The notes: generated by a model not told the origin, from the letters alone. A stretch of DNA of 64,000 nt from Aquabacterium soli (GCF_003933735.1 NZ_RSED01000011.1:62001-126000); one strand, 5' to 3'. Counted from the first letter of the stretch, positions 1 to 8,695 are shown. Made by a program: numbers and translations.

Positions 1-2097
1 CACAAAGCGGGGCAGCTTGCGCAAGTCATCGTCCATCAGGGCCACATCGGCGGTCTCGATGGCGGTGCCCGTGCCCGCCGCGCCCATGGCAAAACCAATG
101 TCGGCGCGCGCCAAGGCGGGCGCGTCATTGATGCCATCGCCCACCATGCCCACCGAACCGCCCTGCCCGATCTTGCCCTCGATCGCCTTGAGCTTGTCCT
201 CGGGCAGCATGTCGCCTCGGGCTTCGTCGATGCCCACTTGCGCCGCGATGGCGCGGGCCGTGTGGGCATTGTCGCCCGTGAGCATGACCGTCTTGATGCC
301 CAGCTCATGGAGCTCGGCGATGGCCTGGCGGCTGCTGTCCTTGACCGTGTCGGCGACTGCAAACAAGCCTTGCACGGCATGCTCGTCGGTCAACAAGATG
401 ACGGTTTTGCCCTGTTCTTCCATCACCGTCAAACGGGCCTCCAATTCAGCAGAGCAGCGGCCTTGCTCATGGATCAAACGGTGATTGCCCAGGTGATAGG
501 ACTGGCCATCAATGACGCCCTTGACGCCGCGGCCAGGCAGGGCCTCGAAACCGTCAACATTTCGCAAAACGACGCCCTCTTGTCGAGCCGCTGCGGCCAA
601 GGCGCGTGACACCGGGTGGTCGGAGCGATTGGCCAGGCTGGCAGCCACGGCACGGACGTCCGTCTGGCTGTGACCGTTCAGCACAAGGAAGTCGGTCTGC
701 ATCGGCTTGCCATGGGTGATGGTGCCAGTCTTGTCCAGGGCCAGCCAAGCCAGCTTGCGCCCCTCTTCCAGGTAAGCGCCGCCCTTGACCAGGATGCCTT
801 GGCGTGCAGCGGCGGCCAAGCCGCTCACGATGGTCACTGGCGTCGAGATCACGAGCGCACACGGACACGCGATGACCAGCAGCACAAGCGCTTTGTAGAC
901 CCATTCGAACCACGCGCCCCCTGTGAGCAAAGGCGGCAGGATGGCCACGGCCAATGCAATCAAGAAAACCACCGGCGTGTAGACACGGGCGAATTGATCG
1001 ACGAAACGCTGCGTCGGCGCCTTCGCACCTTGCGCCTCCTCCACCGCGTGGATGATGCGCGCCAAAGTGCTGTCGCCCGCAGCAGCCGTCACGAGGTATT
1101 CGAACGAGCCCGACTCATTGATGGTGCCAGCAAAGACGGCATCGCCCTCGGTCTTGTCCACAGGCAGGCTCTCGCCGGTGATCGGGGCCTGGTTGATCGT
1201 TGATCGCCCGCTGACGATGGTGCCGTCCAAGGCGATGCGCTCGCCCGGCTTGATCCGTACACGAGCCTGCAGAGACACCGATTTGACCGGGACCTCCAGC
1301 CAATTGCCGTCGTCCTGCAAGACAGTGGCAAGCTCCGGGGCCAGTTGCATCAAGCCCTGGATGGCATGACGCGCACGGTCCAGCGACTTGGCCTCGATCA
1401 ACTCCGCCACCGTGAACAGCACCATCACCATGGCCGCCTCGGGCCACTGGCCCAGCACCAACGCGCCCGTGACGGCGATGCTCATGAGGGCATTGATGTT
1501 CAGATTGCCATTGCGGATCGCCACCCAACCCTTTTTGTAGGTCGTGATGCTGCAGGCCAGCACGGCAGTGACCGCCAGCAAAGCGGCCAGCCATGTCGGC
1601 AAACCGAACCAGTGCACCGCCTCAGAAGCGGTGGCGGCCACGCCCGCCAGTGCGAGCGGCCACCAGGGTTTGGCTGGCTCAGGCGTGAGAGCCGCATCGG
1701 ATGCGGTGCCCGTGGCGATTTCCGGCGTGAAGCCCAGGGAGCGGACCGCGTCCAGGATCGGTTCAATGGCTTGAGGCTCGTGCGTCACCGTCAGCACGCG
1801 CTGCATCAGGTTGAATTCCATGCCCGAGACACCGGCCATGCTCCCCAGCTTCTTGCGCAACAAGGCCTCTTCCGTCGGGCAGTCCATCTGCATGATGCGG
1901 ATGGGCGTTTGTACGCGCGCGCCCATGGCCACAGGCTTGCCCAATGCCACCGGAGCGGGCTTTACGTCATGGCTGCAGCAAGCCGTCTCGCAAGTGGCAA
2001 CAGGCGACACGGAGATAGGGGACGTCGTGCAACCAGATTCGTCACCGTGACTGTGGTCGTCGTGCGAACGGTGTTCGTGATGAGTGGACATGGGCAT
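1..2097 (-). CDS. cadA: Cd/Pb/Zn-translocating P1B-type ATPase (C-terminus cut by window edge)
   Basis: Heavy-metal efflux pump of the inner membrane that uses ATP to export Cd(II), Pb(II) or Zn(II). About 699 codons are visible. A His/Cys-rich N-terminus is followed by an HMA domain with the MDCPTEE motif (Cys about residue 73). The membrane metal site CPC is near 411-413, the phosphorylation motif DKTGT starts near 455, and the hinge motif GDGINDAP lies near 653. The last residues run off base 1. An upstream in-frame ATG at 2118 lies inside the -10 box of the MerR-type promoter. The start was therefore placed at 2097, or possibly 2091, although neither has a strong Shine-Dalgarno sequence. 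It is divergent from the MerR regulator at 2166. Metal preference (Cd versus Pb) cannot be decided from sequence alone. Confidence 0.93.
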   Translation of the reverse strand, partial: MPMSTHHEHRSHDDHSHGDESGCTTSPISVSPVATCETACCSHDVKPAPVALGKPVAMGARVQTPIRIMQMDCPTEEALLRKKLGSMAGVSGMEFNLMQRVLTVTHEPQAIEPILDAVRSLGFTPEIATGTASDAALTPEPAKPWWPLALAGVAATASEAVHWFGLPTWLAALLAVTAVLACSITTYKKGWVAIRNGNLNINALMSIAVTGALVLGQWPEAAMVMVLFTVAELIEAKSLDRARHAIQGLMQLAPELATVLQDDGNWLEVPVKSVSLQARVRIKPGERIALDGTIVSGRSTINQAPITGESLPVDKTEGDAVFAGTINESGSFEYLVTAAAGDSTLARIIHAVEEAQGAKAPTQRFVDQFARVYTPVVFLIALAVAILPPLLTGGAWFEWVYKALVLLVIACPCALVISTPVTIVSGLAAAARQGILVKGGAYLEEGRKLAWLALDKTGTITHGKPMQTDFLVLNGHSQTDVRAVAASLANRSDHPVSRALAAAARQEGVVLRNVDGFEALPGRGVKGVIDGQSYHLGNHRLIHEQGRCSAELEARLTVMEEQGKTVILLTDEHAVQGLFAVADTVKDSSRQAIAELHELGIKTVMLTGDNAHTARAIAAQVGIDEARGDMLPEDKLKAIEGKIGQGGSVGMVGDGINDAPALARADIGFAMGAAGTGTAIETADVALMDDDLRKLPRFV

Positions 2098-2116
2098 TTG
2101 AGGAAGCGTTTTGCCC

Positions 2117-2147
2117 ATTACACAACCTGAAGCTACTATAGAGTCAA
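2117..2147 (-). promoter_or_regulatory. MerR-type promoter/operator for the metal ATPase
   Basis: On the minus strand a -35 box TTGACT (2142-2147) is separated by 19 bases from a -10 box TGTAAT (2117-2122). The overlong 19-base spacer is the hallmark of promoters that MerR-family proteins untwist. The sequence TTGACTCTATAGTA closely resembles the known pbrA/cadA promoters. It lies between the divergent ATPase and regulator genes, so it is the expected target of the regulator at 2166. Confidence 0.8.
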
Positions 2148-2165
2148 GAGGTTTATGGAGTCTTC

Positions 2166-2597
2166 ATGAAAATCGGTGAATTGGCCCAGGTCGCGCAGTG
2201 CACGGTCGAGACCATCCGTTACTACGAAAAGGAAGCCTTGCTGCCTGCACCTGACCGCACGGCTGGCAACTTCCGCGTGTATGGGCACGAGCACGTCGAG
2301 CGCCTGCGCTTCATCCGCAATTGCCGTGCGCTGGACATGAGCCACGACGAAATCCACACCCTGCTGGGTCTGGCTGACCGGGCCGAGCAAGGCTGCGCCG
2401 CGGTGAACGAGGTTTTTGATCAGCACATTGCCCACGTCGATGAGCGCATACGGGAACTCACCCACCTCAAGCTGCAATTGGCCACCTTGCGCCAGCGATG
2501 TCATAGCGAGCAAGCCGTGCAGTCGTGCGGCATCTTGCAAGGGCTGGCGGCCATGGAGTCCGAACCAAAAGCAGAGAGAAACACCCATCTGGGCTGA
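2166..2597 (+). CDS. cadR: MerR-family Cd(II)/Pb(II)-responsive regulator (CadR/PbrR-like)
   Basis: 143-residue metal sensor. An N-terminal winged helix-turn-helix (residues 1-70, typical MKIGELA start and ETIRYYE recognition region) is followed by a dimerisation helix and a metal-binding tail. Cysteines at 77, 112 and 121 match the three-Cys site of CadR/PbrR proteins. The 112-to-121 spacing is closer to the PbrR loop as I recall it. The protein should bind the promoter at 2117-2147 and activate the divergent ATPase when metal is bound. The name cadR is by family, and PbrR-type lead sensing is equally possible. Confidence 0.9.
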   Translation: MKIGELAQVAQCTVETIRYYEKEALLPAPDRTAGNFRVYGHEHVERLRFIRNCRALDMSHDEIHTLLGLADRAEQGCAAVNEVFDQHIAHVDERIRELTHLKLQLATLRQRCHSEQAVQSCGILQGLAAMESEPKAERNTHLG

Positions 2598-2616
2598 ACA
2601 GATCAAGGCGAAAAAC

Positions 2617-3237
2617 ATGCAAAACAAAGATCATTGGGAAAAGGTTTACACCACCAAGGCACCGGACAGCGTCAGCTGGTTTCAAGCCCATGCGGACATG
2701 TCCATGCGGCTGATCCGCGCAAGCGGCCTCGGTCGTGATGCGGCCCTCATCGACATTGGCGGTGGAGCCTCCACGCTCGTCGATGACCTGCTGGACGACG
2801 GCTACGCCCACGTAACCGTGCTGGACTTGTCCGCAGCCGCCTTGGCAGAAAGTCGGCACCGCCTCGGCGCGCGTGGAGCTGGCGTCAAATGGGTTGAGGC
2901 GGACATCACCCGCACGACCTTCGAGCCCCACAGCATCGACCTCTGGCATGACCGCGCCGTGTTCCACTTCCTGACAACGCAAGAGGACCGTGAGGCTTAC
3001 GTCAAACAGGTCTTGCGTGCGCTCAAGCCAGGTGGCCACGTCATCATGGCCACATTCGGCAGCAATGGCCCCACTCAGTGCAGTGGCCTACCCGTCATGC
3101 GCTACGCACCCGACGAGTTGCATGCCGAATTTGGGAAAGCATTCACCATGCTGACCCACGAAGAGCAAATGCACCACACCCCTTTTGGGACTGACCAGCA
3201 GTTCATCTATTGCATGTGCAGAAAGAAAACGACATGA
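2617..3237 (+). CDS. Class I SAM-dependent methyltransferase
   Basis: 206 residues. The SAM-binding Rossmann motif I reads DIGGGAS near residues 45-51. An acidic loop (VLDLSAAAL) and a post-motif WVEADIT segment follow, as in class I methyltransferases. The substrate is unknown. It starts 19 bases after the MerR regulator on the same strand and is probably co-transcribed with it. Such methyltransferases are often found beside metal-resistance genes on mobile elements. The ATG at 2617 gives a protein that begins with the usual N-terminal helix. A longer frame from 2416 would overlap the regulator. Confidence 0.85.
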   Translation: MQNKDHWEKVYTTKAPDSVSWFQAHADMSMRLIRASGLGRDAALIDIGGGASTLVDDLLDDGYAHVTVLDLSAAALAESRHRLGARGAGVKWVEADITRTTFEPHSIDLWHDRAVFHFLTTQEDREAYVKQVLRALKPGGHVIMATFGSNGPTQCSGLPVMRYAPDELHAEFGKAFTMLTHEEQMHHTPFGTDQQFIYCMCRKKTT

Positions 3238-3308
3238 GCGCTTTGCATCCTGCGACCTGGCCTGCACCGGGCGCAGCCATCGTTGCGGAACTGGCTACCC
3301 ACATCTGA
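3234..3308 (+). pseudogene. Possible truncated ORF after the methyltransferase
   Basis: A 24-codon reading frame begins with an ATG that overlaps the methyltransferase stop (ATGA), the arrangement expected of a translationally coupled third gene. It stops after MSALHPATWPAPG and eleven more residues. Operon-style coupling followed by an early stop suggests the 5' remnant of a lost gene at the edge of the metal-resistance cargo. It is too short to identify. Confidence 0.3.
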
Positions 3309-3378
3309 TGGCTGGGTTAACAGCTCCCGCCCACCCATAGTCGAGATGAAGTCCTGAGCCCACCCAATGGCCATTAAG

Positions 3379-4611
3379 TCATAACGCCCCCGGCAAGGCC
3401 GGCATCTCTTCTGCGCTCACCCAAAGCCAGGGTGAACCGGCGGACGTTCGCAGGGTCCGCTCTTTTTCCGCCCGCTCCTTGGGAGGCATGAAGGCGCTGA
3501 TGACGTGCAAAGGCAGCGGCAATGGTCCCGCGTCCAATAGCAAAGCATTGGGAAATGCAGCGGCGCTCCTGGCGTCGTAACGCAGTGGTTTGACAAAGCG
3601 TCGGCCCTGAGAGACGAGCGCATGCACCAGCGGCAACTCGTGCACGCCCTCCACAGGGATCCAGTGCTCGCTGGTCAACATCAAACTGGCCGCATCAATT
3701 TCATAGGTGTGCTCACGGCGAGCGCGGATCAGTGCCGCCAGCACCAGACGCACCTTGTATCCGCTGTCAGCGTCACGGGCTTCAAACAATGGCGCGAAGA
3801 CCCGCTCAATGCGCTCCCAGGTCTTGGTGCCCACGAGCAGAGGTGCATCGGGCATGTGCTTGATCCAGACACGCCGCCCCAGAGCCGTTACCTCGCTGAC
3901 CTTGAATTCGCCGATGACCACCGCCAGAGGGCTTTGCCCTTCGTGCGGATGCAAGACCGCCAGCTTGTTGCGACGGCGCTGAGCTGCCTCGAATTTGCTG
4001 GCTTCGCTGAAGGGCTCGGGCACATACAAGCGCTCACTCAGCCCAACGCCCTTGACCATCACGTCCTCGGACGCATTCATCAGGTATTTGTGCAGTACAC
4101 CCTGGTTGCGCTTCCCCTCCATGGCCGGGCTCCATCGGTTGAAGCCTGCCCGCTCGAAAAGGAAGTGCATTAGGGCATGCAGGCTCATGCGTCGCCTGGG
4201 TGCATCCACCTCGGTCACCTCATGTGGTTCACCTCGCGCCAAACTTCGCCCCACCGTGCGCACCCAGGGAAAGTCCACCCGCAGCTGAATCTGCCCAGGC
4301 GCCAGCTCCAGAACTGCCTCGCCCACCAGTTCACCCAGGCCAGACTGTTGCCACTCTGGCTCAAAGGATGGGCACGATGGGTGATGCCGACACCCTGTTT
4401 CCGGCATGCGCTTGACAAGGAACTGACGGTGACGCGCCACGTACATCTCCACACCACCAGGCACACAAAGACATCGGGGACGTTCGGGGGTCTCGTACAC
4501 GTGAGCCAGCAGATCCTGCATGTCTGGCGCGCTTGCATCCACCACCCGCCCTTTGATGGAAAAGCGCTGACTGTCGCCTTCAGCGCCTTGCCGGGTGGGC
4601 ATGGTGTTCAC
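3379..4611 (-). CDS. DUF1173 family protein
   Basis: 410 residues. The N-terminus carries a conserved Cys pair (RCLCVPGG) and a motif KRMPETGCRHHPSCPSFEP, typical of the DUF1173 family found on conjugative elements of Proteobacteria. The His/Cys cluster in the first 90 residues could bind metal. No catalytic function is known. Its ATG overlaps the stop codon region of the upstream recombinase-like gene (start at 4611, upstream gene ends at 4608), so the two are translationally coupled and probably act together. The function within the ICE is unknown. Confidence 0.75.
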   Translation of the reverse strand: MNTMPTRQGAEGDSQRFSIKGRVVDASAPDMQDLLAHVYETPERPRCLCVPGGVEMYVARHRQFLVKRMPETGCRHHPSCPSFEPEWQQSGLGELVGEAVLELAPGQIQLRVDFPWVRTVGRSLARGEPHEVTEVDAPRRRMSLHALMHFLFERAGFNRWSPAMEGKRNQGVLHKYLMNASEDVMVKGVGLSERLYVPEPFSEASKFEAAQRRRNKLAVLHPHEGQSPLAVVIGEFKVSEVTALGRRVWIKHMPDAPLLVGTKTWERIERVFAPLFEARDADSGYKVRLVLAALIRARREHTYEIDAASLMLTSEHWIPVEGVHELPLVHALVSQGRRFVKPLRYDARSAAAFPNALLLDAGPLPLPLHVISAFMPPKERAEKERTLRTSAGSPWLWVSAEEMPALPGAL

Positions 4612-5549
4612 ACCAGTTCATCGAGCAGTTGCTCGATGGTCGGCTTGTGGCGAGCCAGCAGTTCGCGCACCGCACTTCGTTCGCTAATGCCCAGGATCAG
4701 GCCGACATCGTCTTCATCAGCGCCACGCTCATAGAGACGAGCCACGACGGTGCGACGCACAGACAGCGCCGTCACGCCTTTCATCTCGGCATAGCGAAAC
4801 AGCTTGCGATAGGTCTCCAGGATCGGTCGACACAAGAACCGTCGCTGACCATGCGCACCATAGGGTGTGATCTTGAACCCCTCTCCTGCTGTGGACAGGA
4901 ACAAGCGGCTATCTGGATCAAGCCCTCTGTAAGCACCATCCCGTCCCAAGCCCAGCCCGAGCTTCAAGCGTTCATCCAGGTAGTTTGAAAGCGATTCGTC
5001 CAACCTCGTGCTGGCAAAGTGCAATGGGCGGACTTTTCCGGTGATGGCCACCTCGGCACGCATCTGGGAGTGGCGCCGAACGCTGCCATCGAAGTTCAGG
5101 TAGTCCCGCACTTCAAGGCGGGCGATTTCCAGGGGACGTGCGCCAGTGGCAAACAGAAGATAGAACAGCGACAGGTCATGCCATGGCCGACTACTGCGCC
5201 CCTTGATGCGCTTGCCTGCCTGGATGATCTCATCCATGGAGACGATGCGGCTGGAACGATGCTCGACGGGCCTTCTCGGATCGAAGTCCACCAAGGCCGC
5301 CAGGATGGCATCGCGGTGCAGGCGCAAGCGTCTGACGAATGCCGCTCCGTCTTCATTCAAGCCATCGATGTCCGCTACTTGACTCAGTTGGACTGCGACC
5401 GCTTTGATGCGCCGCTCAACCGCCGTGCGTGACACACCGAAGCGAGCGGCCACAGCCTCATAGGTGTCGCCATCGATGACCTCCTTGAGCATCCGGATCG
5501 ATTGGGCAACGGTGCCCCCATCTGGTTCCAGTTCTGGTGCGCATGACAT
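4608..5549 (-). CDS. Tyrosine-recombinase-like protein lacking the catalytic Tyr and His residues
   Basis: 313 residues from an ATG preceded by a good Shine-Dalgarno (AGGGAGAGGG). A GTG at 5582 would give a 324-residue version. An N-terminal helix-turn-helix-like segment (AVAARFGVSRTAVERRI) precedes a core that resembles the tyrosine recombinase fold. The first Arg is present in ATGARPLEIARLE and the Lys in TGKVRPLHF. The usual H-x-x-R box reads LSVRRT, so the Arg is kept and the His lost. LGH is LGI, and the nucleophilic Tyr position reads Leu in AVRELLA. Strand transfer therefore looks impossible, and a DNA-binding or accessory role is inferred. It is coupled to the DUF1173 gene. Confidence 0.75.
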   Translation of the reverse strand: MSCAPELEPDGGTVAQSIRMLKEVIDGDTYEAVAARFGVSRTAVERRIKAVAVQLSQVADIDGLNEDGAAFVRRLRLHRDAILAALVDFDPRRPVEHRSSRIVSMDEIIQAGKRIKGRSSRPWHDLSLFYLLFATGARPLEIARLEVRDYLNFDGSVRRHSQMRAEVAITGKVRPLHFASTRLDESLSNYLDERLKLGLGLGRDGAYRGLDPDSRLFLSTAGEGFKITPYGAHGQRRFLCRPILETYRKLFRYAEMKGVTALSVRRTVVARLYERGADEDDVGLILGISERSAVRELLARHKPTIEQLLDELV

Positions 5550-5578
5550 GACCCTCTCCCTGCTTTGTTTACTTGTCC

Positions 5579-5863
5579 TCACGCTGCCAAAGCGCCTTCA
5601 TGCTCAACCCTGGTCGCACTTTTCACCAGTCGAAATCGCCGGTGAAGGCGGGGGGTTTCGGCATCAGGCAGATCTGCTTTGGCGTGGACAAAAGCCACGT
5701 GAATACACCCAGAAGCAAGCAAGTTCCGTGGCACCACCCAGCATAGGTAGCGGCGCACTTCCCATGCATTGGCGTGTGCCAAGGCCCCAGCGCGCTCGAT
5801 ATCGGGGCAAGGCATGCCAAGCAAGGTGCACGGCAAGAGGGCGGGCTCTGCAAGCGTGAACAT
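5579..5863 (-). CDS. Hypothetical protein between AlpA and the recombinase-like gene
   Basis: A 94-residue frame on the same strand as its neighbours, starting with ATG at 5863 (or TTG at 5875). It begins 18 bases after the AlpA stop and ends at the possible GTG start of the next gene. There is no recognised domain. The central segment ANAWEVRRYLCWVV suggests a small globular protein. The spacing fits an operon with AlpA. Codon use is only mildly biased and a competing frame exists, so it may not be real. Confidence 0.4.
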   Translation of the reverse strand: MFTLAEPALLPCTLLGMPCPDIERAGALAHANAWEVRRYLCWVVPRNLLASGCIHVAFVHAKADLPDAETPRLHRRFRLVKSATRVEHEGALAA

Positions 5864-5881
5864 CGGCTTCAGCAAGGGGCG

Positions 5882-6136
5882 TCAGGCACGGCTACTTTGT
5901 TCAGCGATCCATTGCCTGATGTCCTCCACCCTCCAGACGGTCACGCGCACCGACAGCTTTACGGGTTCAGGAAAGGTGCGCGTCTGCACGCGCCGCCACA
6001 GTGTGGACTTGGAGATGGGAACAAATTGCAGAACCTGTGCCTGTCGGAGAAAGCCAACTTGCGGCAATGATGGCGCCGCAACAGCATGGACAGGTGCAGC
6101 AGGCACGGCAACAGCACCCCGGTTGGGTTTGGGCAT
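5882..6136 (-). CDS. alpA: AlpA-family transcriptional regulator
   Basis: 84 residues. The segment GFLRQAQVLQFVPISKSTLWRRV followed by FPEPVKL and VWRVEDIRQWI matches the AlpA/excisionase-like winged-helix family of phages and genomic islands. These proteins activate excision or conjugation genes. A purine-rich AGAGG stretch precedes the ATG. It heads the minus-strand group with the hypothetical, recombinase-like and DUF1173 genes. Its target is not evident from the sequence. Confidence 0.85.
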   Translation of the reverse strand: MPKPNRGAVAVPAAPVHAVAAPSLPQVGFLRQAQVLQFVPISKSTLWRRVQTRTFPEPVKLSVRVTVWRVEDIRQWIAEQSSRA

Positions 6137-6510
6137 GATCTGGCCTCTTCACGGCGAATGCCGATGGAAGACATGACCTGCTCTGTAGCGGCGGCGCTAG
6201 GTCAGGGTTTGCGCATGCCGATAGGGACGCACGACTCCGGCATCACATCGGCGGCGTCCCGGTCGCACGGTGTGGTTGTGAGCAACTCCAAGTACATCGT
6301 GCCTCGTCAACGGGCTGGCTCAGCGCAACGTGGACAGGCACAGGCAGGCAGGTATCGACTGCGACGGTGGCGCAACATACGCCCCGATTTCACCTTAGCG
6401 GACGACATGGGACTCCTCAAGCAAGAACGGCTTGTGCTCCTCGAAATCGTCCGTGAAGCCGGCACCTTGCGCGTGGCGCTTGCCAGCATCAACCAGGTCG
6501 AGTTGAGTAG
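6137..6510. other. Intergenic region with a coding-like remnant
   Basis: No convincing gene is seen. On the minus strand, roughly 6515 down to a TAA at 6395-6397, one frame has strongly GC3-biased codons and a protein-like end (FTDDFEEHKPFLLEESHVVR) but no start codon. It would run out of the end of the DUF1845-like gene in another frame. It may be the tail of a decayed gene. The rest should hold the alpA promoter, but I see no clear -35/-10 pair. Confidence 0.3.
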
Positions 6511-7266
6511 CTACTTGACGACAACAGTTGCATCCACAGACTCCATCGTGTCCGTGGCTGACGAAACACTTGCATCCTCGCCGGTCGCTTCCTGCTCCTG
6601 AGCAAGCACACCAGATGCTTGAACATTTGCTTCCGGGGCTGGCACAGACTCGCGACCGCCCTCGCCCCGTTCACCCATGGCATTCATGCGGCGCCTCAGG
6701 CCAGTGGCCAGATTGCGCGCCCCGTTGGCCACGTCGCGCACCTGACGCTTGAGGCTGGCGCGCTGGATGTCCACCGCCTGAGCAGTGATCACTTCATGGA
6801 TCTCCAGCGTCTGGAGCAGTGGCATCAACTGGTCCAGCTTACCCAGGACCTCCAAGAAGCGGCGCCCAAACGAAGACAGCACACTTACGTCCACCGACAG
6901 GGCCACGGTGTCATACGTCGCCACACTGGTGATCCCATGGGCCTTGAACAAGGCTTCTGCGCCATCGATGGCACTGTTCAAGCTCTCGTTGACCGCGTCA
7001 AGCTTCGCCCGAACGCTGGCCTCCACTTTGACAATGTCATCGTGATCCAAGCGCGTGCGTGCGATCACCGAGATGAAGTGCATGTTGAGTTGCAAGGTGT
7101 TGAACAGGCGAACAAAGAAGCGCTTGCCCTCTGCGCTGGTGAAGCGCGTGGGCATCTTCACACTGGCCGCTTCGATGCGCCTGAAATCTGCCTTGCTTTC
7201 TTTGGCCAGGATGCGGTCGTTGACCCCGCCTTGGTCCATCTTGACGATCTGGTGGATATCAGACAT
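6511..7266 (-). CDS. DUF1845-like ICE protein (possible AcaB-like regulator)
   Basis: 251 residues from an ATG with GGGAG seven bases upstream. An in-frame ATG at 7344 would add 26 residues. The protein is mostly helical, with a central part (KRFFVRLFNTLQLNMHFI, then AEALFKAHGI) resembling DUF1845 proteins of conjugative elements, the family I associate with AcaB of IncC plasmids. The C-terminal 60 residues are acidic and low complexity. It is divergent from the gene at 7759. Assignment is from pattern memory only, and a role in activating transfer genes is inference. Confidence 0.5.
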   Translation of the reverse strand: MSDIHQIVKMDQGGVNDRILAKESKADFRRIEAASVKMPTRFTSAEGKRFFVRLFNTLQLNMHFISVIARTRLDHDDIVKVEASVRAKLDAVNESLNSAIDGAEALFKAHGITSVATYDTVALSVDVSVLSSFGRRFLEVLGKLDQLMPLLQTLEIHEVITAQAVDIQRASLKRQVRDVANGARNLATGLRRRMNAMGERGEGGRESVPAPEANVQASGVLAQEQEATGEDASVSSATDTMESVDATVVVK

Positions 7267-7758
7267 GTCGCGCTCCCGTGGCTGGCGTGCTCGCCACCAT
7301 CTTGCGAACCGCGTCCATGCATCACCACCGGGAATCATCGGCATTTGAAGGCCCTTTCGGCATCAGCCCCCGTTTTGGCATGGAGCCATCTTGACCATCC
7401 TCATGGCAAGGCACTACCTTGCTGACATGCGGCAGCTAGCCCTGCATTCAAACAAGGCAAGCCCTGGAGTTCACATCAAACCCTTGACGGTCACCACCGT
7501 CCCGATGCCATCGAAGCGACTTTCGTGGTGAGTGCACGACCGCACTGACGCGGCATGCGCGCCCTCACCCAGAAAGCCTTCTTCGATCGGTAGCTGGCAA
7601 ACCGATCCGAACGGGCTCAATACCCGATCAAGCCAGCCCTGGAGTCTCTTCATCGCCATCGGCAGTGCATCAAAACACTTTGCCGACTGTTCATCACCCT
7701 GTGGGGCATTGCCCCACCCGTGGTGCGCCGTGCCTCCCAATTTCACATGGAGGCCACG
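7267..7758. other. Divergent intergenic region, no gene recognised
   Basis: About 490 bases separate the minus-strand DUF1845-like gene from the plus-strand gene at 7759. Frames here on either strand look like shadows. A short hairpin (GTGGGGCATTGCCCCAC) lies shortly upstream of the plus-strand gene. The region must contain both promoters and could hold a regulatory site or origin, but nothing can be assigned. Confidence 0.4.
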
Positions 7759-8301
7759 ATGCTGCACACGAGCACATCCCTGGTTCACCCCCCAGCTGCC
7801 TTGAATGGCTTCATGGGGGCGACGCAGTCCGTTTTTCCGGATCAACCGCCAGACCCACAGTCGCTGGACGATCCGACCGAACGCTTCGACTGGAGCGAGG
7901 AGGACATCGTCTTCCTGCACTGGCGCTTGCTGCAGGAGATCAACCAGTTGTCTGACCCGGCCACGCCGCTAGAGGACAAGTTCGACACCCTGCGCTGGGT
8001 GTTCACCGAGCGGGACAAGGACCAACAGCCCTTCTCGTTCGTGAACTGCCTGCGTGTCGTGGGATGCAGCCCGCTGTCGCCCATCGCGTACTGCGGCCTC
8101 GTGGATGCGCAAGACATCCGCGACCACATCCGCAACAAGCTCAAAGCCTGGCTGTCGGAATCGCTTGAGCGCTATCCCCAATGGGTTCGCGATGCCATCG
8201 CCAGCAACCCCCAGTGGGTTGAGGCCCGCCTGGCCAGGAATCCGCAATGGATCAATGAACAGCTCAAGCAGATGTCCGAGCAGGGTGACCTGTTCACCTG
8301 A
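7759..8301 (+). CDS. Hypothetical ICE protein with three PQW repeats
   Basis: 180 residues. GGAGG lies five bases before the ATG, which favours this start over 7720 or 7747. The acidic N-terminal half has EEDIVFLHWRLLQEINQL. The C-terminus contains three short repeats, YPQWVRDAI, NPQWVEARL and NPQWINEQL, spaced about ten residues apart and forming an amphipathic helix with regularly placed tryptophans. It resembles no family I can name. It is first in a plus-strand group with the next hypothetical gene and the primase. It could be a DNA- or protein-binding accessory factor. Confidence 0.7.
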   Translation: MLHTSTSLVHPPAALNGFMGATQSVFPDQPPDPQSLDDPTERFDWSEEDIVFLHWRLLQEINQLSDPATPLEDKFDTLRWVFTERDKDQQPFSFVNCLRVVGCSPLSPIAYCGLVDAQDIRDHIRNKLKAWLSESLERYPQWVRDAIASNPQWVEARLARNPQWINEQLKQMSEQGDLFT

Positions 8302-8377
8302 TCCCAACAGCCCAAACACCGCCAAGGCCAGATCGTTCCGATCGGCCCTGGCCCTCACCTCACACATGGAGTGCCCT

Positions 8378-8695
8378 ATGCACAAACAAGCATACGCCCA
8401 TGGCCACCGCATTCCGATGCTGATGGTCGATGAGCCCCAGGACATCGAGTTCCTGGTCAAGGAAAGTGAAGTCCTGACCGGCCAGGCTGGCCGCATCTTT
8501 GTCATCGCCGGTGCCGACTGGCTGACCTACCGCGTGCTGTGGAGCCAGGCAGGTTTCAAGGTCGAACACCTGGACGACAAAGGCCAGGTCTTGCACACCC
8601 AGCACCAACTGCCCTGGGAGTTCGTCGAGCACAGCGTGATCGAAGCACTTCAGGCAGGCCAGTTGTTCACCCCATCGGTTCCCCATCGCGGCTGA
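8378..8695 (+). CDS. Hypothetical ICE protein
   Basis: 105 residues from an ATG with GGAG seven bases upstream. No domain is recognised. The middle (IFVIAGADWLTYRVLWSQAGFKVEHLDDKG) looks like a small alpha/beta protein. It lies between the PQW-repeat protein and the primase with short gaps, so it probably belongs to the same transcript and serves ICE replication or regulation. Confidence 0.65.
   Translation: MHKQAYAHGHRIPMLMVDEPQDIEFLVKESEVLTGQAGRIFVIAGADWLTYRVLWSQAGFKVEHLDDKGQVLHTQHQLPWEFVEHSVIEALQAGQLFTPSVPHRG

Noticed and set aside
7471-7920. A 149-codon minus-strand frame
   Set aside because: It overlaps the start of the supported gene at 7759 and has no recognisable feature or ribosome site.
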